Positions 44,289-55,549 of a stretch of 64,000 bases of DNA are shown piece by piece. Every line of letters begins with the position of its first letter. Position 1 is the stretch's first letter. This stretch comes from Rosa chinensis (Eukaryota > Streptophyta > Magnoliopsida > Rosales > Rosaceae): positions 21,898,001-21,962,000 of the forward strand of contig NC_037090.1 of the NCBI RefSeq assembly GCF_002994745.2, given 5' to 3'. Position numbers and translations under genes: made by a program. The notes beneath the pieces are model-generated. The model made no database searches, was not told where the DNA came from, and worked only from the letters and a program-made list of their open reading frames with translations.

Positions 44289-46424
44289 AGAACGCCGGCG
44301 CAACTTATTAGCGGTTGATGAACGCCATGTTCGCAGAACATCTTGGCAAGATAATAGAGGTATACGCAGATGACATGTTAGTCAAAAGCATCAAGGCCAG
44401 CAGACACGTGGCAAACCTCATAATCATATTCGCCATTCTCTTGGCTTATGGCATGTGCCTCAACCTAGAAAATGTTTCTTTGGCGTCACCGCCAACAAAT
44501 TTCTAGGCTACATCATCAGCGAAAGGGGCATAGAGGCCAATCCCTACAAGGTGCAGGCCATCCTCAACATGAAGGCTTCGGAATGGAAGGTGCACGTTTA
44601 GAGCCTCCAGGGTAAACTAACCGCCCTTTCTCAGTTCATCTCCAAACTCACTGACAGGTGCCTCCCATTTTTCAAAGTTTTGAAGAGGACCCACAAGAAG
44701 GTCATTGACTGGACTCCAGATTGTGAGGCGGCATTCCAGAGCTTGAAGGAATACTTGGCATCAGTCCCACTTCTTGCCATTCATGTACCGAGGGAGGTAC
44801 TGTACATCTACTTGGCGATATCCCCATCGGCGGTAAGCTGCGCCATTGTGCGGCGGGCGGGCCAAGAGGAGCTCCCCGTATTCTACGCCGGCAGAGGCAT
44901 GAATAGTGCGGAGACAAGATATACCCCCCTAGAGCAGCTCGCTCTCGCACTCATTATCTCCGCTAGACGCCTCCGCCAATACTTTCAGGCCCACACCATT
45001 CATGTCTTAACAAACCAACCGCTGAAGTAGGTAATGCAAAGCCCAGAGCACTAGGGGCGCCTCAGCAAGTGGGCCATAGAACTCAGCGAGTTTGACATCG
45101 ACTACAAGCCAAGGACCGCCATGAAAGGCCAGGCAGTGGCAGATTTCATTGCTGAGCTCACCGAGCGTCTTGATGAACCCAACCTATGGACACAGGAGGC
45201 CAGCACAGAATTGGTAACCCCTGAGGAGCTAGCCCCCTAGCAGCAGTCAGACTGGAACCTCCACGTAGACGGCTCCGTATGCACCAAGGCCTGCGGCACC
45301 GGAGTCATCTTGACGGGACCAGGGGGACTAAACGTGGAATACGCGTTAAAATTCAATTTTAAAGCCTCAAACAACATGGCGGAGTATGAAGCACTCATTG
45401 CCGGCTTACTCCTCGCCATAGACTCAGGAGTTGACAGTGTCACCATATTCAGCGACTCTTAACTAGTCGTTAACCAGGTCAACGACAGCTTCCAGGCCAA
45501 GGACCAGCAGTTAGCTACATACTTGGGGTACTTCAAGACACTACTCAAAAAATTCAAATTTCACACCATCACACAGATTCCCAGGGAAAAGAACGCCAAG
45601 GCTGATTCACTAGCAAGACTAGCAACCTCCCAACCACACCAAAGTCCAGCGGACACAAGGGTGGAGTGCCTTGACAAGCCAAGCATCACCAAAACCCTGG
45701 CGGAAATCTTCAATATTGAGGTCAATCCCAGCTGGATGGATGAAATCATAGAGTACAAGAGTAATGGAACACTGCCCATAGACAAGTTTAAGGCAATGCA
45801 ACTTAAGCGGAGGGCAACCCGCTATAACGTCCAGAATGGCAAGTTTTACCGCCAAGGGTTGACCCATCCCAACCTCCGGTGCCTGACCCTAGAGGAGGGA
45901 AAGATCGTTTTGGCCATGATACACGCTGGGGAATGTGGAAACCACTCAGGCGCCAGGTCTCTAGCCAATCGTACAATGCAACAGGGCTACTTCTGGTCCA
46001 CGCTCGGCGACGACGCCAAGAAGGTCTCCAGATCCTGCCACAAGTGTCAACAACACGCTGACCTCCCCCACGCCCCAGCGAAGCCCCTGTCGATCATCAT
46101 TGGCCCATGGATCCACTCCACATGGGGCTTGAACTTGCTTGGGAAATTCCCAACCGCCAAGGGCCAGTTCAAATACATCATTGTCGCCATCGACTACAAC
46201 AGTAAATGGATAGAGGCGGAACCGCTGACGGCCATAACTACCGCCAAGGTAACTCACGTCCTCTGGAAGAACATCTACTGCCGCTACGATGTCCCCTACA
46301 CGATCATCACAGACAACGGCACACAGTTCAACAACAAGGAACTCATCTCTTTCACCGCTAACCTGGGCACCAAGATGAGTTTTGCATCTGTTGCTCACCC
46401 CCAAACCAACGGCCAAGTCGAAGC
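44289..46424 (+). pseudogene. Tat copy C: RT C-terminal half, RNase H, integrase N-terminal part
   Basis: RT resumes with NAGATY, a stop, then LMNAMFAEHLGKIIEVYADD, so the YADD catalytic box is intact here. A 1-bp loss at about 44470 shifts the frame. RNase H shows WNLHVDGSVCTKACGTGVIL and NNMAEYEALIAGLLLAIDSG with TAG stops at 45030, 45238 and 45460. Integrase from 45523: HAGECGNHSGARSLANRTMQ and CHKCQQHADLPHAP (HHCC), then WGLNLLGKFPT, where the first catalytic Asp is Asn, IITDNGTQFNNKE (second Asp) and HPQTNGQVEA (Glu). A CACTA element cuts it directly after this Glu. Confidence 0.9.
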
Positions 46425-47427
46425 CACTACACCAAAAATAGCCTTTTATTGCCCACAATGTGTGCCGTAAATACCCTTTTACGGCCCACAAAAGTAAGCT
46501 GTAAATGTCGGAGCAGTAAAAGACATTCCTCTTTAACGGCCTTCATAAGAAGGCCGTAATTGTGCATCCAATCAGGCCGTAAATATATTCTCAACTATAA
46601 TCCAATTTGATTTATGGGATGTTTGCACGCCGTGAATTTCAAGAAAGCACGATGTAAATGACCTTTCTGACCACTTATTTATGGCGCACTGGGCATGCCG
46701 TAAAAGACTATCTAAGCACTCTATTCACTGCCTACCATGAACGCCGTAAAAGACTATTTTTATGGCACACTTTTGCATGCCGTAAAAGAAGTAGTTGCCT
46801 AATTTTTTAAGGCCCAATTTGCACACTGTAAAAAGCTTTTCTGTCCATTTTTATATGTCATTCACGACGCACATAACCTGCCATAAAAGTCTTTGTGGCA
46901 AAGAGGTTTTCTGGCTGCTCATAATCCAAAAATGGTCAACTAACAAAATGACTTAAGCAAAAATAATATTAACCTCAAAGTACAGGTAAATCAGCATATA
47001 TATCATAGACAATAGAAAGGGTTTTAACAAACTTGTTATATCCAATCTGCTACAGACTAATTAAGTACAAGGACCAAATATTGTTTACTCCCTATACTTA
47101 TAAGGTCTCGACGTTTCAACCCCTGACTTTTCAATTTCACCTAAATAGTCCTCAAACTCTCAAATTTCATGCAATAGGTCCTTGCCGTTAGCTTTCCGTT
47201 AAAATCCCAGTTAAATCGCTGACGTGGCTTCCCTTTCACGCCCAAATGTCCATTATACCCTCACTTACCTTTTTTAATTTTTTTTTCTCTTTTTATTTTT
47301 ATTTTTTCTTTTTCCTCTTCCTCTTCCTCTTCCTCCTCTCTCTCCTCCTCTGTTTATCTTCGTCTGGTTATAAGACCCACTATTATCCAGAAGCACCCTC
47401 CAACATCTTCTCGCTGGATCGAGAATG

Positions 47428-47603
47428 CATACCCATTACCAGAATCAAAAGTAAAAAAACTACATATCACTCAATATTAGATCCCCAAATTAGCAAATCT
47501 AACTACACTCATGAGCATACCCATGACCAGAATCAAAAGTAAAAAAACTACATATCACTCAATCTCATATCCCCAAATTCGCAGATCTAACTACACTCAT
47601 GAG
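47428..47603. repeat. 88-bp tandem duplication
   Basis: Two copies (47428-47515, 47516-47603) of a unit starting CATACCCATTACCAGAATCA, differing at a handful of positions. They lie inside the Pack-MULE between its left inverted repeat and the kinase fragment. Confidence 0.9.
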
Positions 47604-47864
47604 CTTTAATTAACCCCAAAAAAATAAAATAACCCAAACAATCGTCCATAACCAGTAGTACCGAATCCAAAGAATCACAAAAAATCAATTAATGTGCAAA
47701 GTATCCGGCTCAATTCGAACTCCGGCAGACTCATAAAACCCAAACCAATCAGAAAATCACAACCCCAAATCAGTGCCAAATAACGCTGGATCTAAACAGC
47801 AACAAACAAACAAAAAAACCACCATAACCTAAATTTAAAGAAACAACCACATTTAGCAAATTGT

Positions 47865-48240
47865 TCGAAATGTTGAGCTGCTGGAGTTGGGGAGGTGCAA
47901 CACTAGAACAGACCCCGAAAGTTTATTGTTTTCGAGGTACAGTGTCCTTATCAGAGTGAGATTTTTTGAACGACGATGAGATCGAGCCGGAAAAGTTGGT
48001 GGAGGCCAAGTTGAGCTGGACCAAACCATGCAAGCTGTACAGAAACTCCGGGATTTCGTCGGAGAACAAGTTCCTTTGCAAGTAAGCCTAAATCAAAGAG
48101 TAACACTGGCGTTGATTCCGGCACAGGAACATGGGCTGGGGCGGATTACATCCCAGAGGAGGGTCCGGCAGCCGATGGCGGAGTGGAGAGCGCTGCGCGG
48201 TCGAAGCTCAGATCTGGTGTTGCTAAGGGAAGCAAAACCA
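47865..48240 (-). pseudogene. Captured LRR receptor-like kinase fragment (RKL1/RLK902-like ectodomain)
   Basis: On the minus strand from 48240: LLPLATPDLSFDRAALS (end of signal peptide and mature N-terminus), then after a 1-bp shift RTLLWDVIRPSPCS, the N-terminal LRR cap. A jump follows to NLFSDEIPEFLYSLHGLVQL, NLASTNFSGSISSSF and QLQQLNISNNLL, LRR units typical of the RKL1/RLK902/At2g26730-like receptor kinases. Roughly 50 residues between the two parts are missing, as are the transmembrane and kinase parts. In the family these are plasma-membrane receptor-like kinases with a short LRR ectodomain; here it is only a captured piece, with stops near 47935. The neighbouring stretch 48241-48415 may be further captured sequence that I do not recognise. 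Confidence 0.75.
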
Positions 48241-49419
48241 GTAAGCTTCCGGGGTCTGTTCCACCATTCGTTTTCGATCAGAGCAATGACAGGGGAGTTG
48301 AATTCTTTGACAAATTACTTGGAAATGTCGCCGTTTTGGAGAGCGTTAGCGATGGCTTCGTTAAAGGTCTGGAGATGGAAAGAGAGCTGGGTTTGGTTTT
48401 GGAATAAGAAGACACAGATAAACAAAGAAGGAGATAGATGCGGAAGAAGAAGAGGTAAAAAGAAAAAATTCAAAAAGAGAGAAAAAAATAATTAAAAAAA
48501 AAAAGTGTGAGGGTATAATGGACATTTTAATGTAGAATGAATGCCACGTTAGCGATTTGAAGGAGTTTTTGACGGAAAGCTAACGACAAGGACCTATTGC
48601 ATGAAATTTGAGAGTTCGAGGACTACTTGGGTGAAATTGAAAAGTCAAGGACTGAAACGTCGAGACCCTATAAGTATAGGGAGTAAACAGTATTTAGTCC
48701 TAAATACAATTTCTAGCAAACTTGAGTTTAAACTTATGTTAAGAATATAGCATATTACAAAATATACCACATCATCTTTTGAACATTTAACTATCCAAAT
48801 GCAGATTCTCTTGATTGACCATCACTTTGAGCACTTTATCATCAGTAGGGCATGTTAATATAAACCTCAAAAAGTGGAAATCCCTCAAAAACTGGAAGTC
48901 CCTGTTATGAATGTAAAACACAGTTAATAATAAACGAAAGCAAGTACTCAGCAAACTATCTAATAGCAGATGACCATCTGAGTTAAACATACATATGAAG
49001 ATATCATAATAGTAACAAGTTCAATTATCCAATATTTCACAACAACTTTTCTGAAAACAATCAATGACATAAAAACACAAAAGAAACAACAAACACTAAA
49101 AAAAAGAGTATCCATAGTGCTTTTCCATTCCTCCAATCACACCAAAAGTAAAACCCCATCTCTCAACTCAAGCAAGGATATATGAACTATGTAAAACAGA
49201 ACCTGTATATAAACCCAAAATCTAGCAAAAAAAGTGCAGCTCTTTCAGACTTTCCAACAATGCAATGAAATCTGATGCTAAATGAAAACTCAGATAATTT
49301 AAAATGAAACTAAGAAGTAAGAACCAGAAAATCAAAGAGAACAAAAGTAACCTTATTTCTGCACACAGATGTGGAAGAAAGAGATTATAGAATAAATTAC
49401 CTCAAAGTTTCAATACTAG

Positions 49420-52400
49420 CTATACCAACTTGATGTACTTGATAGGCCATGCAATTGTACTTCCTTGAGCCATACTTAGTGTTCCAAACTCTCTGGTTGG
49501 TCGATACAAAGCTATATCCTCCAAAACATCAAGAACCCTTTCATTTAATTCAACCAGGATAGGACATTTTCTCTTTTTCTTGCCAATGTCCAACAATTTT
49601 GCTTTACCTCTAGGTGGTATTTTTGGCTTTTCTGTAGCTTTACCTTCAGGTGAAATAGGTTCTTGTCACACCCCAAACCCGGGGTATAACTTAAGGGGTT
49701 CTCATTGAAGAAAGAAATATAAGTAACCTTAAACCAAATGAAACTATATGTTACACAAGCAATATTTTACATTATCCGAACTTGAAAAATGTAGGTTATG
49801 AACTGAAAGCTGATTCAATAGAGTTATAACGAAAGGGAGACGTAAGTGGACTAGAGAGTTAAGGCATGAACGACTTCACTTTGAAGATTTACTATAACTT
49901 CAATTCTGCAGCAATGAACTTGAAACTTTCTAGACTAAAAGTAACGATGTCAAAGAAAAACATGCTAAATTTTAAAGCAAATCAGAGTTCGAGAAGTAAG
50001 GGAAAAGCTGGATGCAGATAGACTGAACTGTCAGGTTTTAGAAAAATATTGCAGCAGCAAAGTCAACTTAGAAAATTCGCCAAAAATTCATTGTAAGTTC
50101 GAAAGGCAATAATTCTGTTCTGAAATGAGCATTGGGGTGTATGGTTCAATATATACAAAAACCAGAGGTTAAATAATTCAAGTGGAAGTTCAAATTTCAG
50201 CAGAAAATCAGGGGAACACAGAAAATTAGGGAATTTTCAATAGCAGACTAGACTTAAGAGAAAGATCACCGAAGATTCACTGTACATCAAAATTAAATGA
50301 AACTTTCCAGATCCTTTGCTAACTAACAGAACAGAAACATATCAAAATTTCACGACATTTGGAGATCAGTAAGTAGGGCAACAGAAAGCTCAAAGTTAAC
50401 AGATCGGCAACTTTCTCAGAAAATTCAGCAAAGTTGTTTTAACCTTAATATGAAGTTTTGATTTTTAAAGTTGATTTGTTTAAGAGTAAACAAGAGAGGC
50501 ACAACAAAAAGAACCAGCTTACAAACCAAAGGAATAGCTACTGCATTGAAGAGTAGACAAGGGAATACAAAGAAAGTACAAGAATGATTACAACCCCATT
50601 TGGTTTTTCATATCCCAGGTGGTAATTAAACTAAACCAGCTGCAATCTGGTCAGATGTATGCTCCAAAATGACTAACATGCTACGTTATCTACAACAAAA
50701 TACATCTAACCATCTAATTTGAATTAGCCTACAGCTCACCAAAATATCTCGCTCTTCCAACAAAGTCTAGTAGTAAGTAGAGCAATCCCAACTTCAATCA
50801 AATCGACTAACCACCACCTGAAATTTGAGGGGAAACGGGATGAGCATAAACGATGCCCAGTAGGGATTTTGAAATCGCATTTGTCTCAAAAAAAAATAAG
50901 TCATTCTATGCCTTCTTGAAACGACTTAAAAAGAAGCTCACTTTGAACATGAAAATATCAACAATTTCTCAAACCACAAATGTCACACCACAAGGCTGAA
51001 ACAAACATTCATTGAGAAATAACTTTCAGACTTACCAAACATAAAACAAGTAATTTCGTAAAATCAACAATCGGAAGGGAGTGTAGCATACCTCATCATA
51101 CCTTATCATACAATCATAACTCATCACATTTACGCCCTCACAAGGGGCTTCCCCGGGGAATTTGGATTATTGTGCCCATAACAACTCAAAGCTCACGGGT
51201 CATTGTGCCCGAGCTTTCACAATCATCAACCAAGCTACATACTCACCACTTCCATTTTCTTAAACCAAATTTCACTAGCTTTCGATTTTAAGCTCAAAGA
51301 AGCAATGAAGTTATTGCATGTAAGTTTGAAATCTGAAAAACATAGCATGCAGAAATTCTATCGAACAAAGAAGCAAGACAAGCATTGTCATCAAGGATCT
51401 TAAACAAAGCAGCCTCTGATTACTTGGTAACAAAACAGATAAAACATGCAGTTCCAAGTGGTCAGTGAAATCATAAGAAAGAAGAGTGTTGGACTTAACA
51501 AAAATCATTTTATCAACTTTCTTTTCAAAACTACAAACTCCATTAGCTTGAAAACCAACTTTCTTCCCTACCTCAAGTTTATCAGGTGGTTTTTGTAATA
51601 TCAAGGGGCTCGGCAGCTTGCTCCAATTTGTTCTCCTCCTTTTGCTTATCTAAAACAAAGATAGCTCATTAAGTCTCAAACCCAAAAACTAAGCAACTCC
51701 CTAGTGTTGAGCTTAAGCTAGTTGGGGACTTTTAACAAACATTTGGTGGGCATGCACTAGGAACCAACATGCAAGGTTATTTCTCTGTTTTTCTAGCAGC
51801 CCAACCAAAGTGTAAATGAAATTACTTAAACAAACAACTATAATCAAGGTTCAACAACTCAAGCAATTGAATTCGGATTGACAAGGACAAGGTACAACCG
51901 ATAGAAACATTACCTTGTCAATATGGTACAATGGAGAATGGAAACCTTTAGTTCCTCAAAGCCACGTATGAAAGAAATCTAAGGATATACTAGCTCTAGG
52001 AAGCATAAGGTCACTGGAATGAAGAAGAAAGAGAAGATCTTTCTCTGAATTGAGCTTTTGTAGAATAGAACGGGTTGAGGTTCAGTGGCATTATTTGAGA
52101 AGTGTGGTTCTATTTTTCTTTTTCCAGACAGCAAAATACACACAAGGGACTAAACAATGGAGTTATAAATTCCCTCTCATTCTATTAGAGGTGGGAAGCA
52201 CGTGCAGTTTTGTACCATCTTGTAAAAACAAAAGAACAGTTTGGTACAACTAAAATTTCAAGCACTAAACCAGCTTATTTACATAAGAAGATATTACGCT
52301 AAGGTTTTGGGGTATTACAGTTCTGCATCAGCTGGCATATGAGACGGAGAACTCATATTTCCTTCAGAATTTCTCATGGGATTATGCCTTTGTTGCCTAG

Positions 52401-52494
52401 CTGAAACATCAGCTGCATGTGCATCTTTATCTTGTATTTTGGATCTCTTTGCACCTTTCTTTGAGATCTCTCCATAAGGCATAGTCTAGATGTC
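49420..52494 (-). pseudogene. CACTA accessory gene (TNPA-like), last exon split by a solo LTR
   Basis: On the minus strand an exon starts after an acceptor-like CATCTAG (about 52493) with MPYGEISKKGAKRSKIQDKD and is open up to 52325. It continues on the far side of the solo LTR (49663 to stop at 49420) with KAKLLDIGKKKRKCPILVEL, LEDIALYRPTREFGTLSMAQ and GSTIAWPIKYIKLV. Removing the LTR and one GTTCT copy keeps the frame open. The basic middle part and the GST.AWP C-terminus recall plant En/Spm accessory (TNPA or Transposase_24/DUF8039-type) proteins. Small possible upstream exons lie at about 52950-52893 and 53550-53493, each with acceptor and donor consensus. Assignment is by position and weak similarity. 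Confidence 0.5.
49664..52319 (-). repeat. Solo LTR, 2656 bp, with 5-bp target duplication GTTCT
   Basis: It runs from TGTCACACCCCAAACC to GGTTTTGGGGTATTACA, giving extended imperfect inverted termini (reading inward TGT.A.ACCCCAAA). GTTCT lies at 49659-49663 and 52320-52324. Minus orientation is inferred from the TGTAATACCCC form. Its size and ends are similar to the solo LTR at 26790-29539, suggesting the same broad lineage. It is AT-rich with no coding region. Confidence 0.8.
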
Positions 52495-54498
52495 AAACAA
52501 ATAAGTTAGACAAAAAGCAAAATTTTAGCTTCTTAAGAAATATAATTCAAAGCAGGAAAAGATATATCTCCATCACATGTGCAGCAAAACAATATGGCAA
52601 GTATTAAAGTTCAAAACCTTAACATTGTTCGACGCTCACTACCATAAGACTTAAACAATTGAACTAGCTTCCATTCCTTTGTCAAATTTCTTAATTTCTT
52701 AATACTAGACACCTCCAGCAACACTAATGTTTGACTAATGTAATTATGCCAAGACGTAAATATGTCAAACGATTCCTTATCACAGTTTATATGTTGACAC
52801 ACAAGCACATGCATTCATTTAGCTACTATAAACATCTATGTGACATGTACATCAACCTCATCTAAAACCACAAACCAAAATAGATCTTACCTAAGAACTT
52901 TTGCTAATGCTTTGTTGAACTAGGTTAGTCAGGGTCACCTTCACTCTGTTCAGCAAAAGAAATGGCAAAATTTGCACCAGGAAAAGAAACGTTATGCTTG
53001 ATCTCTGTTAAGCTTTACAACAAAGTTTCAAGTATCTAATACTTCCAGTAATCAACCATTTACATGAATCAAACCTCTCACCACGAGGCCAAATCATTGC
53101 TGTGCATTTGTTTATATATAAACGGGTATATACAATTATATATATGTACGCTTAATTATAGATATAGAAATACATGGAGCTATTCAGTAAACCAAGATCA
53201 GTAATTGAAAAGCAAACACCAGCTAAGATGAAGATCACTTATAGGTAATGTAGACTAAGCAAACTCCACCCAAATCCCCACCAATCTTTCAGCCTAAGAC
53301 AAATATATGAATTCCATTAGTACTTAGTGTTAACTCCCATATTTCATTACCAATTAAACAGCCCAAAATGGGATTCATTTGAAACCTTTAAAATGATAGG
53401 AATCCCATAAACCCAAAACTTGAATTAATCAATCGTGTCTGAAGCAAAACATAATGAAACCATACTAAGGATATTAGAGCACGAATTCACCTTGGGTATC
53501 CAAACTTGCAGTCTCTCCTCTTTTCCTCAAATCGCTACCTCTGCTTAATCCCTGTAATATTGAACACAACTCAATAGACCCAAAATGGGATTTGATTCCC
53601 CAAAATGAAACTATAAAGCCCCACTAAAGCTTAGAATAGTCAACATTGATCAAAATTAAACTCTCAAATGTAGGTACAGATAGTCAAACCAACAAACTAG
53701 GCAAAGTAAGCAAACAAGAAGCCTTCCCACAATTCAAAAGATGAAAGCTGAAACAATAAGTGAAAAAAATTGTACCTTGATTTGGCGAGAGAAAAAAACC
53801 CAGTTAGCAAATGAGCAAGACAAGGCCAAAGTTCTCAATTTTCTCCAAATGGGTTTCAGAAACTTCAAGACCCGGATTCCGGTGGCCCGAATCTCCGAGA
53901 GCGGTGATCGATCACTTCAATGTTCTTTAATTTGGAGCTCAATCAATCCACGACATCTCGATGACAAGAGCAGAAAACGTTGTGGTGGTAGGAGGTGGCC
54001 GGAGACTCGGCGGAGAGAAAATCCACTTAACGGCGACTCGGCGGTGGGAAGAGACATGGAGGGAAGAGATGGAAACTTGAGGTCTGTCAGGGAGAGAGAA
54101 AAGTTTTGTTTTATGAAATGAAAAAAAAAATAGAATTAGAAAGTGTAGAGGGAAGAGATGGGGGGAAATAAAAGCTTTGGTGAAAATTTTGTGCCTTATA
54201 CTTTTACGGCACACATTAATGCGTGTTGTAAAAGACTATATTAAAAACCACATTAACGACGCACATTCTTGCAGGCTGTAAAAGATAACACTACTACGGC
54301 GTGTATCTAATGTATGCCATAAAAGACCAAATGAAAATTGACATTAATGGCGTGCATCTAATGCACGCCGTAAAAGACTATATCAGAAAGGGTATTAATG
54401 ACATGCTGCGAAAGTGCGCCGTAAATGTATGTCTATTACGGCACTCATTGATGCACGCTGTAAAATGTGCACGGTAAAAGAGTCATTTTCTTGTAGTG

Positions 54499-55030
54499 AG
54501 CAGCAAATAAGATAATCAAGAAGTTGCTCAAAAAGAAACTCAACGACGCCAAGGGTTTATGGGCGGAGAAGCTGTCGGAGGTTCTATAGGCCATCAGGAC
54601 TACCCCAACTTCCGCCACCGGTGAAACACCATTCTGCATGATGTTTGGAACTGAGGCCGTCTTACCAATTAAGGTCACCCAACCTACCGCTAGAGTCGAG
54701 GGCTACTGCTCCGAGACCAACAGCGAGGGCGTCTGCCTCGACAAGGACCTCCTCGAGGAGAAACGCCACAAGGCCGATTTGCACAACTAGCAAAACAAGC
54801 AACGGGTCTCACGTTTTTACAACGCCAGAGTCAAAGCCTGGAACCTCCAACTGGGGGACTGGGTCATGAAAGAAGTTATTCCGCCACCAACGGCACTCCG
54901 CCCAACTTGGGAAGGTCCATACAAAATTGTGGAAGTCGTTAGCCTCGGCACCTTCTACTTAATGGACAAGGATGGCGTCACAACGACCCACCCTTGGAAT
55001 AGCGAACACCTTCGATACTATTACAAATAG
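54499..55030 (+). pseudogene. Tat copy C integrase C-terminal part
   Basis: It resumes after the CACTA element with ANKIIKKLLKKKLNDAKGLW, a stop at about 54589, ETPFCMMFGTEAVLPIKVTQ, another stop at about 54788, then WNLQLGDWVMKEVIPPPTAL and TTHPWNSEHLRYYYK. It contains a TTPTSATGETPF segment that copy B has lost. It ends with TAG at 55028-55030. Confidence 0.9.
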
Positions 55031-55549
55031 TCATGCCGCTACCCAAGAGCATCTTGGCTTAGCTAAATTTTTGTTCAATATTTAGCTAAGGGAAGCTACC
55101 CAATGGGTACAACCCCGCTTTTGTAAACGTTGATCTATCAGCTATCAATGAAATGAGGAATTATTCAAACCATTGTCACCAAGTCCAAGCACAAGAATTA
55201 ACTGGCAACGCCAACAACATTCGGCGGACCACATCCGCTACATCGTGCACTTGGAACAATTTTAATTCTTTTAATGTTTCGTTGATTAACAAAAGCTCAA
55301 GTCAAAACTCTAGCGGCACAAACACATTCACAAAAATAGTATCCTCATTAGCAATCACATTTGCAAAAAGGTTCCAAGGACAATACTTCATATATTCAGG
55401 GTCGGGACTCCCCGCCTAAAGATAATGTCAAAGTACACAAAAAAAAAAAAAAAAATCTAGGGCAGTCCTCAGGGATTGTTATGAGCGGCGTCAACAGTTT
55501 CACCCTCAACTAACGGCAGAGGAGCCAAGCGGCTGATTTGATTGGACCC
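55031..55549. other. Shared 3' region between gag-pol and aORF, copy C
   Basis: Collinear with 36548-37080 of copy B, with a short A-run (about 55439-55455). No gene. It probably contains the 3' ends of both convergent transcripts. Confidence 0.6.

Larger units (their letters stand above)
47071..48700. mobile_element. Pack-MULE-like element, 1630 bp, with 9-bp duplication
   Basis: Long inverted ends of about 200 bp: left GGACCAAATATTGTTTACTC, right (reverse complement) GGACTAAATACTGTTTACTC, both continuing through CTATACTTATA.GGTCTCGACG and CATGCAATAGGTCCTTG to a GTCCATTATACCCTCAC block. The flanks TAAGTACAA (47062-47070) and TAAATACAA (48701-48709) form a 9-bp duplication with one mismatch. 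It carries part of a receptor kinase gene and an 88-bp tandem duplication. No transposase is present. Confidence 0.85.
46425..54498. mobile_element. CACTA element, 8074 bp, in Tat integrase, 3-bp duplication AGC
   Basis: It begins CACTACACCAAAAATAG and ends TTTTCTTGTAGTG; AGC precedes (46422-46424) and follows (54499-54501), and copy B shows the uninterrupted site. Both subterminal regions (46430-46900 and 54180-54490) are packed with GCCGTAAAAGAC / CTTTTACGGC-type motifs in both orientations. Inside are a Mutator-like element, a large solo LTR, and exons of one minus-strand gene. No DDE transposase (TNPD type) was recognised, so it is probably non-autonomous. The stretches 48701-49419 and 52500-54180 are otherwise noncoding AT-rich sequence with possible small exons. 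Confidence 0.9.

Noticed and set aside
53741..54121. 126-codon frame on the plus strand in the CACTA element
   Set aside because: It lies antisense to what looks like the leader of the CACTA gene and has no recognisable domain.
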